Below, piece by piece: positions 6,650-7,464 of a stretch of DNA of 7,464 nucleotides. Location of the stretch: NCBI GenBank assembly GCA_023248915.1, contig JAHFDQ010000312.1:1-7464 (forward strand), given 5' to 3'. Each line of letters opens with the position of its first letter. Within the stretch, counting starts at the first letter, position 1. A program made the translations under genes and the position numbers. The stretch is from Archangiaceae bacterium (GTDB taxonomy: Bacteria > Myxococcota > Myxococcia > Myxococcales > Myxococcaceae). Under the pieces are notes generated by a model. That model saw nothing but the letters and a program-made list of their open reading frames with translations. It made no database searches and was not told where the DNA came from.

Positions 6650-7258
6650 CTACTCGATCGTCGCGCCGAGCGTGTAGTTGACCATACAGCCCTGAAGCCC
6701 GAGCCCGTTCGGGGACTGGGCCTTGACCTGCGTCTCGAGCTTGTCGCAGGCGGTCGCGTCGTCCACCAGCGCGAGCACGTCGGAGATCGTGATCGCCAGC
6801 GTCGTGCCCTGGTCGGTCAAGTCCCACGTCTCGGCGCTCTGCAACTGGCAAGTCGATTTGTCGATCGGCGTCTTGGCCTCGGTCGCGAACAAAAGCTCGT
6901 GGCCGGCGATGTCGTAGACGACTCCCGACGAGCTGGGCTGGCAGCTCGAGGTATCGAACGTGGTGCAGTCCAGCGCGGTGGCCGACTTGCCTTGGCCGTC
7001 GACCCGGTAGATCAGGTAGGTGTTCGCGTCGACCGCGATGGGCTTGATCTGGCTGGTGAACGACGGGTCGTCGGTGCAGCCCGAGGGCTGAGCGTCGGAC
7101 GAGGTGATGCGCCAGAAGATCGTCTCGCCCGGGTGAGGCCCCGGCTTCCTGGGCCCGCAAGCGACCAGGAGCAGCGGAACGAGGGCGGCGAATATCCAAC
7201 GGAGCGTCAAGGCCCGGCGACTTAACCGTCCCCGGCCGTCCAGCGCAAGCCGGCGCAC
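6650..7258 (-). CDS. Putative lipoprotein of unknown family
   Basis: I do not recognise this protein. It has an arginine-rich N-region, a hydrophobic stretch (WIFAALVPLLLV) and a lipobox-like LVAC-G, so signal peptidase II processing and lipidation at that Cys are predicted. The mature part is about 168 residues, acidic and Thr/Ser/Asp-rich, with no membrane segment. It holds six further cysteines (63, 100, 108, 139, 173 and 193, numbered from a TTG at 7264), compatible with three disulfides in the cell envelope. The start is uncertain: no ATG exists. I give the GTG at 7258-7256; a TTG at 7210-7208 would yield a compact signal peptide (MTLRWIFAALVPLLLVAC), and a TTG at 7264 is also open. None has a good Shine-Dalgarno. 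It converges on the kinase gene with 3 nt between stops. A link in function to the kinase is not shown by the sequence. Confidence 0.75.
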   Translation of the reverse strand: MRRLALDGRGRLSRRALTLRWIFAALVPLLLVACGPRKPGPHPGETIFWRITSSDAQPSGCTDDPSFTSQIKPIAVDANTYLIYRVDGQGKSATALDCTTFDTSSCQPSSSGVVYDIAGHELLFATEAKTPIDKSTCQLQSAETWDLTDQGTTLAITISDVLALVDDATACDKLETQVKAQSPNGLGLQGCMVNYTLGATIE

Positions 7259-7284
7259 AGGCAAGCGCGTGATTCCGGAAGGGT

Positions 7285-7313
7285 GAGGTCTCGACTCCGC
7301 TCGACCTGAACGG
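7285..7313. repeat. Short REP-like imperfect hairpin
   Basis: The plus strand reads GGTC-TC-GA (7287-7294), a loop CTCCGC (7295-7300), then TC-GACC (7301-7306). This is a 6-bp stem with a 2-nt bulge, followed by TGAACGG. The segment looks like the CTCGACTCCGCTCGACC-TGAACGG type of dispersed intergenic repeat I recall from various GC-rich genomes; copy number cannot be tested here. It fills most of the 57-to-63-bp gap upstream of the lipoprotein gene. Confidence 0.4.
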
Positions 7314-7321
7314 CGGTGGGT

Positions 7322-7464
7322 TCACCCGGCGCCTGACACCTGTTCTTTCGCGACCTCGGCGAGCCTCGCCTGAGCGGCTTCCCACTTGGCGTAGAGCTCT
7401 TCCAGCTCTTCCTTCCCCGCGCGGTGCGCTTCCAGGTGCGGCCGTGCCTTGGCGAAGTCGTTGT
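7322..7464 (-). CDS. C-terminal fragment of a charged helical protein, possibly ABC-F ATPase
   Basis: The last 46 codons of a gene entering from the right edge are visible, ending in TGA at 7324-7322. The fragment contains KEELEELYAKWEAAQARLAEV, a charged amphipathic helix likely to be coiled coil. The LEELYAKWEE-like pattern resembles the C-terminal tail of ABC-F ribosome-associated ATPases (Uup/EttA type), but no ATPase motif is in view, so this is a tentative similarity. The final residues (VSGAG) are encoded by the 16-bp repeat at 7325-7340, which suggests the repeat reached into the 3' end of the gene. It lies upstream of the lipoprotein gene on the same strand. Confidence 0.6.
   Translation of the reverse strand, partial: NDFAKARPHLEAHRAGKEELEELYAKWEAAQARLAEVAKEQVSGAG
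7325..7340. repeat. REP-like element, copy 2 (16-bp exact match)
   Basis: CCCGGCGCCTGACACC is identical to 4336-4351. Here the right arm is not complementary (TGT follows instead of GGG), so the full hairpin of copy 1 is not kept. It sits directly beside the stop codon of the partial right-edge gene and encodes its last five residues. Confidence 0.5.

Noticed and set aside
4558..6681. 707-codon open frame on the plus strand inside the kinase gene
   Set aside because: A +1-type shadow of the kinase frame, dominated by Arg, Ala, Gly and Pro with no motif; the kinase frame carries all catalytic boxes.
1..7464. CRISPR array, integrase, transposase, toxin-antitoxin pair or tRNA/rRNA gene
   Set aside because: Reading both strands showed no regularly spaced repeats, cloverleaf or mobile-element protein motifs; gene content is mostly core functions.

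Overview
The window is a GC-rich, densely coded bacterial chromosome segment. Strong third-position GC bias produces long overlapping shadow frames. The gene types (an HPK4/NtrB-like membrane histidine kinase, an Slt70-like transglycosylase with TPR-like repeats, a Cys-rich lipoprotein, selA) and the base composition fit Myxococcota or another former deltaproteobacterial lineage. No rRNA or other taxonomic marker is present, so this assignment is an inference.

Layout from left to right. (1) Positions 1-14 hold only the first codons of a minus-strand gene whose Shine-Dalgarno lies inside a perfect 8-bp hairpin. (2) An HNH endonuclease-family gene (116-712, minus) overlaps the end of selA (706-2085, minus) by 7 nt, so the two are almost certainly co-transcribed and translationally coupled. 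(3) A short gap with a possible hairpin terminator separates selA from a periplasmic soluble lytic murein transglycosylase (2175-4283, minus). (4) An 89-bp divergent promoter region carries a palindromic repeat. (5) A large polytopic sensor histidine kinase (4373-6646, plus) follows. (6) A lipoprotein of unknown family (about 6650-7258, minus) converges on the kinase with only 3 nt between stop codons. (7) The right edge holds the C-terminal end of a minus-strand gene with a charged helical tail, possibly an ABC-F ATPase (7322-7464).

Functionally this is mostly core genome: selenocysteine synthesis, cell-wall turnover and signal sensing. I see no integrase, transposase, CRISPR array, toxin-antitoxin pair or phage gene. 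The points most worth a second look are the hairpin over the start site at the left edge, the coupled selA-HNH pair, the 16-bp repeat shared by two gene boundaries, a second REP-like element before the lipoprotein, and the unassigned six-cysteine lipoprotein. I do not see convincing evidence for a large undescribed system.
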